A program made the translations under genes and the position numbers. This document shows, one piece after another, positions 52,601 to 60,342 of a DNA stretch of 64,000 bases. Each line of letters starts with the position of its first letter. Within the stretch, counting starts at the first letter, position 1. The DNA is from Calothrix anomala FACHB-343 (GTDB lineage Bacteria; Cyanobacteriota; Cyanobacteriia; Cyanobacteriales; Nostocaceae), in the NCBI RefSeq assembly GCF_014696435.1, contig NZ_JACJQG010000028.1:37992-101991 (forward strand), given 5' to 3'. The notes below the pieces were generated by a model. It was not told where the DNA came from and ran no database searches. It worked only from the letters and a program-made list of their open reading frames with translations.

Positions 52601-54379
52601 AGTTGTTTCTTTATGATATATTTCTGCACCAGTAATTGCTTCATCGTTAATTTGTTTTAATTCACCATCAAGCAATATTTTGTTTTCATCTAATGCCAAT
52701 TCTAATAAATCTTTTACTACATCTGGTGGTGCAATATCCCCAGGATACTCTAGAAGTATGTCGGCAAATTCCTCAAGACTTTCATCATCATGATTTTCTA
52801 AATTTATGTTTTGATTAACGAGATGATTTTCTGGTATTTCCGATGCAGGTGGTATAGATTTTTCTTTTTCTGGTGAAATTTCACCGAATAAAGCGCCAAA
52901 ATCTTCTGTTTGAATTATCGTGTTTTGGGAATAATCAATGCTTTTATCGTCATCAAAAGATAGTAAATCAGCTAAATCGCTATCAGTATCATCAGTATCG
53001 CTACTATTAATATCAATACCGAGATTACTCGCAGCATTAATATCTAAAATTTCTTCTTGTTGCCAAGTTTCATCAAGTTCTGGAGTTTCACCTTCAAATA
53101 AATCAGCAAGTGTATTTAACTCAGCTATACCAACTTCTGGCCCTTTCGGATCGCGATGACGATGACTCAGTGGCGTATCATCTTCATTGCTGGAGATAGA
53201 ATTAAATAACAAAGGCAACTCAGTTGTGGTATTATCCTTTGCCGATGGAATCGCCTGTTCTTGCTGAGGTGGCTCAGATAGGGTAAATAAGTTATTGATG
53301 CTGTCTGTATTGTCATTAACAACATCATTTGTTGTTGCAGGTAGCTCTGCTGCGATCGCATTATCATCATTATCAGCAAATAAGTCAGGCTCAGATGTAT
53401 CCACTAAATCAGTGGTTTCCATCTCGAATAGCTCAACGTCTGGAAAGCTCAACAGTACTTCTAGCTGCTGACTAATGACAATATCTGCATCTTTTTCTTG
53501 AAGAACTAACTCCTGGGCGGTTTTGATTTCTGTAATCACAATTTTCGCCAGAGTTAGATAACTATTATCTGGATTCGCGATCGCATTTGTCACTGCTTTA
53601 CATAAATTACACCATTTAGGTAAATTAAATGCCTCACCTAACTGGAGTAACTGTTGACAACATTGCTGCAGACTTTGGCGACTTTGGGGAGTTGTTCCTT
53701 GTTTAAACAGTTGCAACATTTCCCGCAGTGTCTGCATCACTTGGATTTGGAATTCGCTCCAATTCTGCTGTTTTTTGGCTACAGTGGGTGCAGTTGTTTC
53801 TTGGGGTGCTTTCTTAGAAGTCTCACCAGACACAATGCTGTTGTCTTCTTCTGCATCGGAGAAATCCCGCTGCATGAAAATTTCTGTCAATGTGTGGCTG
53901 TTATCTGCAAAAGCTGGACGTACTTCTTTGGCTTTGCTGTCTACACCATTGGTTGCTTGTTGTACCAATAATTCTAGATGCTGATTTAGCCATTGAAAGA
54001 CCGGCTCAGTTTCTGACATCAAATTATTAGCAGTCTCTTCTGACAACCCATAAGGGCCGCTCAAATTTTCTAAAAGCGCTTTCAGGGTATCCGCAACACC
54101 AAGAAACAAAGACTCTAACTTTTGATCGACCTCGATTGGATTTTCTTTGAGAATTTTGAAACAATCTTCGAGGCGGTGAGATGTATGCTGGATGCTATTT
54201 AAACCAAGCATCGCTGCTCCCCCTTTAATAGAGTGAGCCGCCCGGAAGACTTCGTTGATCATTTCTGGGTCGTTCAGGGTACTCTGGAGATTTAACAACC
54301 CCTGCTCAATCGTATTCAGGTGGTCTCTTGCTTCTTCAATAAAATAACCCAAAATGCGCTGTTGTTGTTCCGGCAGCAT
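46625..54379 (-). CDS. hmpE: HmpE: giant CheA-like hybrid histidine kinase with 26 tandem repeats
   Basis: Kinase of the hormogonium motility chemotaxis-like system. About 2,584 residues in order: Hpt domain with phosphorylatable His49 in FRAAHSIKGGAAMLGL; a second helical domain at about 200-310 without that motif; an acidic low-complexity region; a 26-copy repeat array (about 845-1721); then dimerisation helices (MKVPVKQLDDMSNLVGELV), HATPase (HMLNNAIAHGIETPE, VISVGDDGAGIDTERI, ISGRGVGMDVVRSE), a CheW-like domain, and a C-terminal receiver (FCDIEMPRCDGLELLSRI). CheA itself has about 650 residues. A TTG at 54400 could extend it by 7 residues, but ATG at 54379 (MLPEQQQRILGYF) fits the Hpt edge. 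It lies 76 bp after hmpD. Confidence 0.93.
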   Translation of the reverse strand: MLPEQQQRILGYFIEEARDHLNTIEQGLLNLQSTLNDPEMINEVFRAAHSIKGGAAMLGLNSIQHTSHRLEDCFKILKENPIEVDQKLESLFLGVADTLKALLENLSGPYGLSEETANNLMSETEPVFQWLNQHLELLVQQATNGVDSKAKEVRPAFADNSHTLTEIFMQRDFSDAEEDNSIVSGETSKKAPQETTAPTVAKKQQNWSEFQIQVMQTLREMLQLFKQGTTPQSRQSLQQCCQQLLQLGEAFNLPKWCNLCKAVTNAIANPDNSYLTLAKIVITEIKTAQELVLQEKDADIVISQQLEVLLSFPDVELFEMETTDLVDTSEPDLFADNDDNAIAAELPATTNDVVNDNTDSINNLFTLSEPPQQEQAIPSAKDNTTTELPLLFNSISSNEDDTPLSHRHRDPKGPEVGIAELNTLADLFEGETPELDETWQQEEILDINAASNLGIDINSSDTDDTDSDLADLLSFDDDKSIDYSQNTIIQTEDFGALFGEISPEKEKSIPPASEIPENHLVNQNINLENHDDESLEEFADILLEYPGDIAPPDVVKDLLELALDENKILLDGELKQINDEAITGAEIYHKETTDLNNVFSDNLQDNSLEEITPVRESKLDSPQPELLAVDNLFTEILENTQNSANKSEIPDLSNNSPKITREVPSATENLPNFWDEDAQTEQQLELDAAIEQDVAQALEESLFTAANDFFSDSESLLSPPPTTFDLEDFDQTILQTDEQIDLILSADAGMDLFAKLTSTETTNIPVVNGQEEPAIDISSLLAETSDVSDGLRQSTTLSSTSLPPEPLDFTPEFTNQPTENLLANASSSVNNLDDDLFNIDTPETTVVDNTKESTVDSALDFAGLDGFDTPELTVGEPPVLNLDNQESVVDSALDFGELDAFATPATTAETPGLNLNNQESLADSTLDFGGLDVFDTPQLTVGEPPALNLDNQESVVDGELDFGGLDAFDTPELTVSETPALNLDNQESLADSTLDFGGLDVFDTPQLTVGEPPALNLDNQESVTDSELDFGGLDAFDNPELTVSETPALNLDNQESVTDSELDFGGLDAFDTPELAVAETPVLNLDNQESAVDSALDFGGLDAFDNPELTIAETPALNLDNQESVADSELDFGGLDAFDTPELTVGEPPVLNLDNQESAVDSTLDFGGLDAFDNPELTIAETPVLNLNNQESAVDNALDFGGLDVFDTPATTAETPVLNLNNQESAVDSALDFGGLDVFDTPATTAENPVLNLDNRESVADSELDFGGLDAFDDTPGLNLDNQESVVDGALDFGGLDAFDNPELTVGEPPVLNLDNQESVVDTALDFGGLDAFDTPELTVGEPPVLNLDNQESVVDSALDFGGLDAFDTPELTVAETPVLNLNNQESVTDSELDFGGLDAFDTPELTVGEPPVLNLNNQESVTDSELDFGGLDAFDTPELTVAETPVLNLDNQESAVDSALDFGGLDAFDNPELTVDEPPVLNLDNQESVVDTSLDFGGLDAFDTPELTVGEPPVLNLDNQESAVDSALDFGGLDAFDNPELTVGEPPVLNLDNQESVVDTSLDFGGLDAFDTPELTVGEPPVLNLDNQESVADGALDFGGLDAFDTPELTVGEPPVLNLDNQESVTDGELDFGGLDAFDNPEFTIAETPALNLDNQESVADGALDFGGLDAFDTPELTVSETPALNLDNQESAVDSAIDFGGLDAFDTPELTVDETSGLNLEAELSEHNLNVNSAEISDLQQFPANLELEESLKTVADDTELSLIDEFSETENTLQEFAGLEDLLQENTATPENSVELNLEEQPEAEKIAEQDNLVVANNNLEVASEVGAVDEFADLETLLKEEFTSPIPDEDFAALEALLDTPKDDNNLLIPAPVYPHKQQPVTPANSSNTVSVPEIEDEFGDLEKLLAEADQTISHSPSIKPNANKTPRPSTRRPARFEETMKVPVKQLDDMSNLVGELVVNRNTLEQDQERLRQSLDNLLIQVQQLSDVGARMQELYERSLLEASLLATRKNKETDVSAGDSNSERGFSELEMDRFTPFHTLSQEMIEMIVRVRESASDIDFVTEETERVARQFRQVTTQLQEGLTRARMVPFSQAIDRLRRGVRDNAIKYGKQVELVIEGGDTLIDKMILDHLTDPLTHMLNNAIAHGIETPEVRQAAGKKPVGEITIRAFHQGNQTVISVGDDGAGIDTERIKAKALRLGMLTPEEAKAITRIEIYDLLFQSGFSIKDKADEISGRGVGMDVVRSEISEIRGAVNTDSTLGKGTTFTIRLPLTLSICKALCCVSDRARIAFPMDGVEDTLDIPVKNIQETADGQSFIAWRDTILPFRPLKEILAFNRTLSRGNVYGGNRDDDMVSVVVVRSGNNMIALQIDQVLSEQEIVIKQFEGPAPKPLGVAGATVLGDGRIMPIADVLEIIDIFQGRMLKQTGGSIWQQKTTPPVPEVQVVKIDPTVLIVDDSITVRELLSLTFNKAGYRVEQARDGQEAWDKLRSGLPCDIVFCDIEMPRCDGLELLSRIQKDNHLNQLPIAMLTSRGADKHRQMAIQLGASGYFTKPYLEEALLEAAVRMLKGEKLIHGTGA
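49216..51845 (-). repeat. 102-bp (34-residue) tandem repeat array inside hmpE
   Basis: 26 units of 102 bp. The protein unit is LDAFDTPELTVGEPPVLNLD followed by NQESVVDSALDFGG. Variation is mostly between a few alternatives (ELTVGEPPV or ELTVSETPA; SVVDSAL, SVTDSEL or SAVDSAL), in patterns shared between distant units. One unit (near 50560) lacks eight or nine residues. The DNA repeats keep a long open frame on the other strand too, which is only a shadow. Confidence 0.95.
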
Positions 54380-54455
54380 AGTTTTTTCGCCAAGAGTCAA
54401 TAGTTAATCATCAAAAGTCAAGAGCCAAGATTTGAACTTTGGACTATTGACTACA

Positions 54456-57329
54456 TTATCTAGATTCCAGGGTTTCTACCCGGAAACGTTCTACGGAAGC
54501 GATCAAGTCACGGGATACACCCACTAAGTTTTGGAGTGCGCCAGAAACTCGCTGTGCTTCCTGGGAGGTTTCTTGTGCTGTTAGTTCTACGGATTGCATA
54601 ACGTGAGCTACAGCACGCGATGTTTCAGTTTGTTCCACAGTATCGCTGGTAATTGAACGCACCAGAATATCAATGCGATTTGCCACTTGAATAATATTTT
54701 CTAGCGATCGCTTGGCTTCTTCGGCTAATTTAGTGCCTTTAATTACCTGTTGTGTACCTTCTTCCATCGCCGTCATTACAGAGCCTGTTTCACTCTGAAT
54801 TTGCATCACAATTTGTTCGATTTCTTTTAAGGATTTGGCAGATTTATCTGCTAGCTGGCGCACTTCATCGGCAACGATGGCGAATCCGCGTCCGGCTTCT
54901 CCCGCTCTGGCTGCCTCAATACTGGCGTTCAGAGCTAACAAATTGGTTCTAGAGGCAATTTGCGAGATTAAGGCCACAATCTTTGAGATTTCCTGAGAAG
55001 ATTCCGCTAACCGCTTTACTTTGCGGGTGGTTTCTGCTACAGTTTCTCGAATTTCTAAAATACCCGCCACCGTATTTTCCACGGCTTCCCCTCCTTTAAG
55101 GGCGATGGTGCTAGCATCGCGGGCTACCGCCTCAGCTTCCCGCGCTGCTTCCGCTACGCGCTGAATCGAGTCGGTCATTACCTGTACGGAATTTAATGTG
55201 ACTGCCAATTCTTCTGCTTGTCGCAAAGCATCGCTAGATAAGGCTCTAGCAAAGGTTTCCGAATTAGTCGCACCTTTGGTTACTTCTTTAGCGGCTACTT
55301 TTACCTGTTGGACGATATCCCGCAAGTTTTGAATTGTCAGGTTAAAGGCGTCGGCTACGGCTCCTAATACGTCGGCTGTCACTTCCGCTTGGACTGTTAA
55401 ATCGCCTCTTGCTGCTCCTTCCACATCATCCAACAACCGAATTACTTGACGTTGGAGATTTTCTTTGGCTTCTTCCTGTTCGTCAGCTTTGCGTTGGGCT
55501 TCATTAGTGGTAGTAAAAATTACCCGTGCCATTTCATTAAAGCCAGTAGCTAGGAGTCCTAATTCATCTTCGGAATAGACTGTAGCTTGGACATTGAGAT
55601 TACCTTGGCGAACAGCATCGAACTGCGCTTGCAAATTTTCGGTAGTCCGGCGAATTTGCTTGATGGTAAAATTACCCATAAAGGCAGCAGTAGCAAATCC
55701 AGCTAGCCCAGCTGCTAATGACATTGCCCAGCCTGTGTTGCGTACTGATTCCCGTTGTTGGGGCGGGGAAAAATTCGTCGCGCCAAAGCTGACGATGGCT
55801 ACCACCAGTGAGGAAACAATACCAACGCTACCGGCAATCAACCATTGTTTCTTTTCTAGGGGAGCATTCTCTAAGGGTGCTAACCAACTTTGCTCGACAC
55901 TGACGACTGGTTCTAACTTAGCAACATCGACTTGGGTAAAAATTGGCATGGCTTCTTGGGAACCAGTGATAGAAAATAGTTCATCTTCGCGATCGCTATT
56001 TTCATTACTTATTGAAGGTTCTGCACTGTGAGAGTCAGAATTGCTAGCCATGTCAAAGGAACCAGAATGCATAGCCACATCGCTGAAGCTAGAGTCTGCA
56101 TCTGAGATGTCAAAGCCGGGAAGATTACCTAAATCGTCAAAGTCATCAAATTCATCTAAAAACTCTATATTACTCTGGGAATTACTTGCCTGAGGCTGAT
56201 TGACTGGTTCTTCATCTGGCGTGAAACTGTCCGAGCCAAAAGCAGATTCAAAAGCGTCCAAATCAAAATTATCATCAAGGTCTAAATTACTTGCTTCTAC
56301 TTTGACACCCTTTTGCGCCAGCTTTTCTTCTGGAGGCAAATCTCTACTAGCAGCAGAGACTTCTTTTAAGCTATCTTCAGCTTCTATCGGGCCTAACCAA
56401 TTATGGGATGTAGTTTCAGCTAGCTGCTCGTGATGACTAGAGGGTAAATTGTTGGTTTTTACGCCATTATCCCGCACAGAAGTTGGTATTTTAGCAAAAT
56501 TTTCATTTTCCAGGCTATTGCTATTAAAGTCTAAGTCTTCTGGTGGGTTATATTGTTCCCCAATCAAGAATTCTGTGGGGATTTCCCAGCTGTTGCTGGT
56601 TGATAAATCAACTTCTGCAAAAGATGAATCGCTATCATTTTCTTGCTGGGAATTTGTCCCAGAATCAACAAAAGGATTACTTGTACTGGACTGCTCAATA
56701 CTGTTTTCTGTCTCATCTTCCTGCCAAAAAGCAGGCAATTCCAGATCTGCTTCTGCTTCCCAACTTTTACTTTGGGAATCTTGATCTGTGGCTTGATTAT
56801 CCAACTTAAAGGGGTCATCACTAAAAGATGCTGCCGAGTCTGATTGAGAATTCAAATCAGTACTGCTGTTTGCAGAGATATTAAAAGGACTATCCAAAGA
56901 TAGCTCTTCTATTTCATTTACCACTGCTTCATACTCGTCAAAAGCTTTATTGTCAAAGCTGTTAGTATTAAGATCTGTTGTACTATGTGCCAAGTCTTCA
57001 GTAGAGATTTGCTGATAGTTCTCTGGCGTCACCAGGCGATCGCTGGAATTACCCTGGTATTGATTAATACTTTCAATTCCATGTTTAGCAAAACCAATAA
57101 TTTCCTTATTATCAGTTAACTGTAAAACTTTTTGATATTCGGCTTTGGCAATATCATACTGTTGTAAAACGTAGTAGATGTGACCCCGTAACAAATGGGA
57201 GTTAGGGTCATCTGGTAAATTTTGCACTACTTGGTCAACTAAAGTAGCGGCAACATCATAATTTTGTTGCGCATAAGCCGTACAAGCCTGCTTATATATT
57301 TCTAAGTAATCTTCTATACTTGCTCCCAT
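54456..57329 (-). CDS. hmpD: HmpD: methyl-accepting chemotaxis-like receptor with TPR and acidic region
   Basis: Receptor of the hmp array, about 957 residues. Residues 1-95 form TPR-like helices ([40 protein letters not shown]). Residues 100-480 are an acidic, Ser/Asn-rich region with motifs such as [17 protein letters not shown] and [20 protein letters not shown]. Two membrane segments follow (about 490-515 and 537-557: [20 protein letters not shown] and [17 protein letters not shown]) with a very short loop between them, so there is little periplasmic sensing domain. Then a HAMP domain and the MCP signalling hairpin ([35 protein letters not shown]). The start is ATG at 57329, preceded by GGGAGGGTGGAT; a GTG at 57365 would overlap hmpC by 20 bp. 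Confidence 0.93.
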   Translation of the reverse strand: MGASIEDYLEIYKQACTAYAQQNYDVAATLVDQVVQNLPDDPNSHLLRGHIYYVLQQYDIAKAEYQKVLQLTDNKEIIGFAKHGIESINQYQGNSSDRLVTPENYQQISTEDLAHSTTDLNTNSFDNKAFDEYEAVVNEIEELSLDSPFNISANSSTDLNSQSDSAASFSDDPFKLDNQATDQDSQSKSWEAEADLELPAFWQEDETENSIEQSSTSNPFVDSGTNSQQENDSDSSFAEVDLSTSNSWEIPTEFLIGEQYNPPEDLDFNSNSLENENFAKIPTSVRDNGVKTNNLPSSHHEQLAETTSHNWLGPIEAEDSLKEVSAASRDLPPEEKLAQKGVKVEASNLDLDDNFDLDAFESAFGSDSFTPDEEPVNQPQASNSQSNIEFLDEFDDFDDLGNLPGFDISDADSSFSDVAMHSGSFDMASNSDSHSAEPSISNENSDREDELFSITGSQEAMPIFTQVDVAKLEPVVSVEQSWLAPLENAPLEKKQWLIAGSVGIVSSLVVAIVSFGATNFSPPQQRESVRNTGWAMSLAAGLAGFATAAFMGNFTIKQIRRTTENLQAQFDAVRQGNLNVQATVYSEDELGLLATGFNEMARVIFTTTNEAQRKADEQEEAKENLQRQVIRLLDDVEGAARGDLTVQAEVTADVLGAVADAFNLTIQNLRDIVQQVKVAAKEVTKGATNSETFARALSSDALRQAEELAVTLNSVQVMTDSIQRVAEAAREAEAVARDASTIALKGGEAVENTVAGILEIRETVAETTRKVKRLAESSQEISKIVALISQIASRTNLLALNASIEAARAGEAGRGFAIVADEVRQLADKSAKSLKEIEQIVMQIQSETGSVMTAMEEGTQQVIKGTKLAEEAKRSLENIIQVANRIDILVRSITSDTVEQTETSRAVAHVMQSVELTAQETSQEAQRVSGALQNLVGVSRDLIASVERFRVETLESR

Positions 57330-57331
57330 AT

Positions 57332-57345
57332 CCACCCTCCCAATT
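57332..57345 (-). promoter_or_regulatory. Ribosome binding site deciding the hmpD start
   Basis: Read on the minus strand, TTGGGAGGGTGGATATG places GGGAGG seven to nine bases before ATG 57329. It lies in the 16-bp gap after the hmpC stop, so hmpC and hmpD are closely coupled without overlap. Confidence 0.7.
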
Positions 57346-57876
57346 TCATCCTGCCCACCTCGCACTCCGCAAAATTGCCATTTGATCGAGCAGTCTTAGA
57401 CACTGATTTTTTTTAGCATCTAGTAACCACTCACCGCGTAAAAAGGGAGCCATCGTATCCAGCACATGAGTTGGTAGCATGAGATTTTGGACATCTAGCC
57501 AGTCCATACCACCGATTTCATCTACCGCCAAGCCCACGATTGTGTCTTGATCTTCGATAGCAATTACCGGAATTTCTGCTCGATCTGTGTTTAGCGCGGT
57601 TGCTTCCCCGAGAAATTGACCCAAATCAGCCACCCAAATTACTCGACCTCGTAAATTTAGAGTACCCAAAAGTAAAGGAGAAGCATTAGGAATCGGCGTG
57701 ATTCTATCGGGACTAAGTTCCATAACCTCTCGAATTCCAGTTGCAGGTAGTGCAAACTCCTGGTGCGAAGGAATGTAAAACCGCAAATGTAATTCACCTT
57801 CAGGACTTTCTACTTGTAATTCAGGACGGAAGTGGTCTTGACTACCACCACTTAAAAAGTCCGGTTTGCTGACCAT
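57346..57876 (-). CDS. hmpC: HmpC: CheW-like adaptor
   Basis: Links receptor and kinase. 176 residues with a CheW domain: [60 protein letters not shown] (the N-L-R-G motif typical of CheW) and [20 protein letters not shown]. About 25 extra residues precede the domain. A good ribosome binding site (AAGGATG) precedes ATG at 57876. It starts 13 bp after hmpB and ends 16 bp before hmpD. Confidence 0.93.
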   Translation of the reverse strand: MVSKPDFLSGGSQDHFRPELQVESPEGELHLRFYIPSHQEFALPATGIREVMELSPDRITPIPNASPLLLGTLNLRGRVIWVADLGQFLGEATALNTDRAEIPVIAIEDQDTIVGLAVDEIGGMDWLDVQNLMLPTHVLDTMAPFLRGEWLLDAKKNQCLRLLDQMAILRSARWAG

Positions 57877-57889
57877 GTTATTTTCATCC

Positions 57890-58255
57890 TTATCCTCGCA
57901 GCAGTTGTTTGACTGTTCCTACCAACTCAGTTGGTTGAAACGGTTTGGCTATGTAAGCGTCTGCACCCTGTTTCATGCCCCAGTAGCGATCGAATTCTTC
58001 CCCTTTGGAAGAACACATCACTACCGGGACATTTTGGGTTTTCGGGTCGGATTTTAACCGCCGACAAACTTCATAGCCGTTCATCCGGGGCATGACAATA
58101 TCCAAGACCACCAAGTCGGGGGGTGCGCTTTGAATGGATTCCAAAGCTTCGACTCCGTCACTAGCATGGGTGACTTTTAAGCCACTTGCTTTCAGGAGGT
58201 CTGTGATCATCTCCCTTTGTGCGATACTGTCTTCCACAATCAGAACTGTACTCAT
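57890..58255 (-). CDS. hmpB: HmpB: CheY-like single-domain response regulator
   Basis: 121 residues, a lone receiver domain of the PilH/CheY type. It has the acidic pocket in VLIVEDSIAQREMI, the phospho-acceptor aspartate in LVVLDIVMPRMNGYEV, the threonine/serine position in VVMCSSKGEEFDRYW, and the conserved lysine in DAYIAKPFQPTELV. WGMKQGADAYIAKPF is typical for PilH-like proteins of cyanobacteria. It is 223 bp downstream of hmpA, the only sizeable gap in the operon, which leaves room for an internal promoter. Confidence 0.94.
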   Translation of the reverse strand: MSTVLIVEDSIAQREMITDLLKASGLKVTHASDGVEALESIQSAPPDLVVLDIVMPRMNGYEVCRRLKSDPKTQNVPVVMCSSKGEEFDRYWGMKQGADAYIAKPFQPTELVGTVKQLLRG

Positions 58256-58478
58256 AAATGCCTATCTACCTCCTGATGTAGACGTTCCCGATTTGGAACA
58301 TTCCCTGATTTTTCCGCAAGCATTTAGTGTATTAATTAACCTTATTCCTTCACTAATTTACTAAATAATAAATTTGTACTACTTAGATTGGGCTGGCTGT
58401 TTCTGTGATAACATTTTTTACCCCATCTTTTAGCGGATCAACAAGTTTAGTCTCTTTTTTCTATAGCCATGTAATAGT

Positions 58479-59672
58479 CTATTTCAGATAAGTCTCTATG
58501 AGTGTCAGTAACTCAGTATCTCTCAAAGGCTTTACTAAATAATCAGTAGTTCCTACCATCTTTGCTTTAACGCGGTCGAGAAAGCGATCGCGATCGCTCA
58601 GTAGAATAATGGGCAATAGCCGAAATGCGGTTGACTGTCGCAGCATTGCACAAATCTCATACCCATCTAATTCCGGCATCGCCATGTCACAAAAAATCAT
58701 ATCTGGCTTGAGTTGAAAAATCAGACTGAGAGACTCTAGGGGATTTGTTAAAGTTAACACTTCATATCCTTGTGGTTGCAAAATAGATTTAATCGTCTCA
58801 CTGCTACTGTGAGCTTCTTGGATACTAAGTATACGTACTTTGCTCTTTACCTCTACCTCAGAATTTTCTCTATAGGGGTCAAAATTACAAGTGTTTGAAT
58901 ATACTAATTGCAGCCAACCTTGCAGCACATAAGGATATATAGCCTTGGCGACTGTGTAAACATCGCGGTTGAGACAACGAGCTAGCTGTCGCAGAGAGGT
59001 TTTACCATCTGCCCAATATGTGAGCTTATTAATTGTTGCTACTGGTAAACCACTGTGGAATTGAACTTCTTCAGAAATTACTGGCACTTGATTGGGAGAC
59101 TGAATATGTGGATACATCTGCTGCCAATTTTGCAATTGCTTGACAATTTTCTTGATGAGCGGACTAATCTCCCAGGTTGTTAATTGGGGGGTAAGCGCTG
59201 GCCCGTGATGAAAACTGAAGCAACCAGCATGCAAACTCAGCAAATCAAACAAAGTTTCACATACCAGACCGTACAAAATCTCACGAGCAACCTTGGGTTG
59301 AATCAGATTCCGCTCCAGCAGTTCCCACAGATAGCTATACTCAGCCACATTGACTGAGTCTAGGGAAGCTAATTTGAGGTCTTTTAGCTGTAGCTTGACT
59401 CGGTAATGTCGGAGATAATCGTCAATCCTAGATAAACTACCATCACCTTGTTGGCAATAGATAATCTGGCCGTTGACAAAAAAGATAAACCAATACTGTT
59501 GTGGTTTGCAGCTGAAGCAATGATGGTGTCTGTTTACCTCTGCACTAAATTTTTGGCAGGGGCAACTATTATGGGTTGTTACCAACAATTGACCAGTTCG
59601 CTGTCCCCACTCAATCAATTGCAGGATACTAGGAATATCAATTTCATTTAAATCTCCCTGCATTGAGGTCAA
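58479..59672 (-). CDS. hmpA: HmpA: PatA-like response regulator (PATAN + receiver)
   Basis: A protein of 397 residues. The N-terminal PATAN (DUF4388) domain starts MQGDLNEIDIPSILQLIEWG and has QRTGQLLVTT, WFIFFVNGQIIYCQQGDGSL and LLQPKV-like helices. A cysteine/histidine cluster (SCPCQKF, then HHHCFSCKP, about residues 36-59) interrupts it and could bind zinc, which is inference. The C-terminal receiver (about 275-397) has VRILSIQEAHSSSE instead of the usual D-D pair, so its acidic pocket is degraded, but keeps MIFCDMAMPELDGYEICAML with the phospho-acceptor site and KPLRDTELL. PatA/PixG-type regulators head most cyanobacterial chemotaxis-like operons. ATG at 59672 or 59663 (MQGDL). Confidence 0.92.
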   Translation of the reverse strand: MTSMQGDLNEIDIPSILQLIEWGQRTGQLLVTTHNSCPCQKFSAEVNRHHHCFSCKPQQYWFIFFVNGQIIYCQQGDGSLSRIDDYLRHYRVKLQLKDLKLASLDSVNVAEYSYLWELLERNLIQPKVAREILYGLVCETLFDLLSLHAGCFSFHHGPALTPQLTTWEISPLIKKIVKQLQNWQQMYPHIQSPNQVPVISEEVQFHSGLPVATINKLTYWADGKTSLRQLARCLNRDVYTVAKAIYPYVLQGWLQLVYSNTCNFDPYRENSEVEVKSKVRILSIQEAHSSSETIKSILQPQGYEVLTLTNPLESLSLIFQLKPDMIFCDMAMPELDGYEICAMLRQSTAFRLLPIILLSDRDRFLDRVKAKMVGTTDYLVKPLRDTELLTLIETYLK

Positions 59673-60342
59673 AGGTACTCCTTGTAATTCTATTTACATA
59701 CTTTATTAATTTTGCCCAGTAATGTTTTTATGATTAACTTGTCTGACAAGTTTAACTGACTAACTGACTTTTGACTGGAAAACATAACTTCCATGCTGGC
59801 AGCGACCTGAATTTACCTATTGTGGGGAATAGCAGGATAGCTTCATCAAATTTTTAAACTTGTGCCACTAGTACCAATGTGCGGAATTCGTAATTCCTTC
59901 TACCCAGTTTTAAAACCGCACTGCGCATGGTTTGGGATATTTCGCCGGGGTAATTGATTTACACCCACGAGTACTAAATATGATTTTTGCGAATTGCGAC
60001 TAGAGAAATATCTAGCAAAAATCAGAAAAACTACCATTGGTGCTGCATTTCCCATCATTAAGGACGGTCAGCAATTTTCCTTAATTTTTCGTAATACACT
60101 TTGACAAAGCTAGTGATCGCACGGTAGCCATCATTATTGCCATCAGCACAAAATATAAAGGCGCGATCCACACATCTATATTTAGCAAATATGTAACCAG
60201 ATGTGACATGTCATCTCTATAAATAGTTTTGTATATTTTGTTTGTCTGGTTCTCTGTTGCCGGATGAAATCAGGCAAACTCACAAAAATATCTAAGATAT
60301 AACTCAAATCACGGACATCAAGTACACAAAAGGACTAACGGT
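59673..60342. promoter_or_regulatory. Divergent promoter region between hmpA and hmpF
   Basis: 670 bp with no supported gene. It must contain the promoters of the leftward hmpABCDE operon and the rightward hmpF. A ribosome binding site AAAAGGACTAACG precedes the GTG of hmpF. No repeat family from elsewhere in the window intrudes, in contrast to most gaps here, which fits selection on a regulatory region. Confidence 0.6.
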
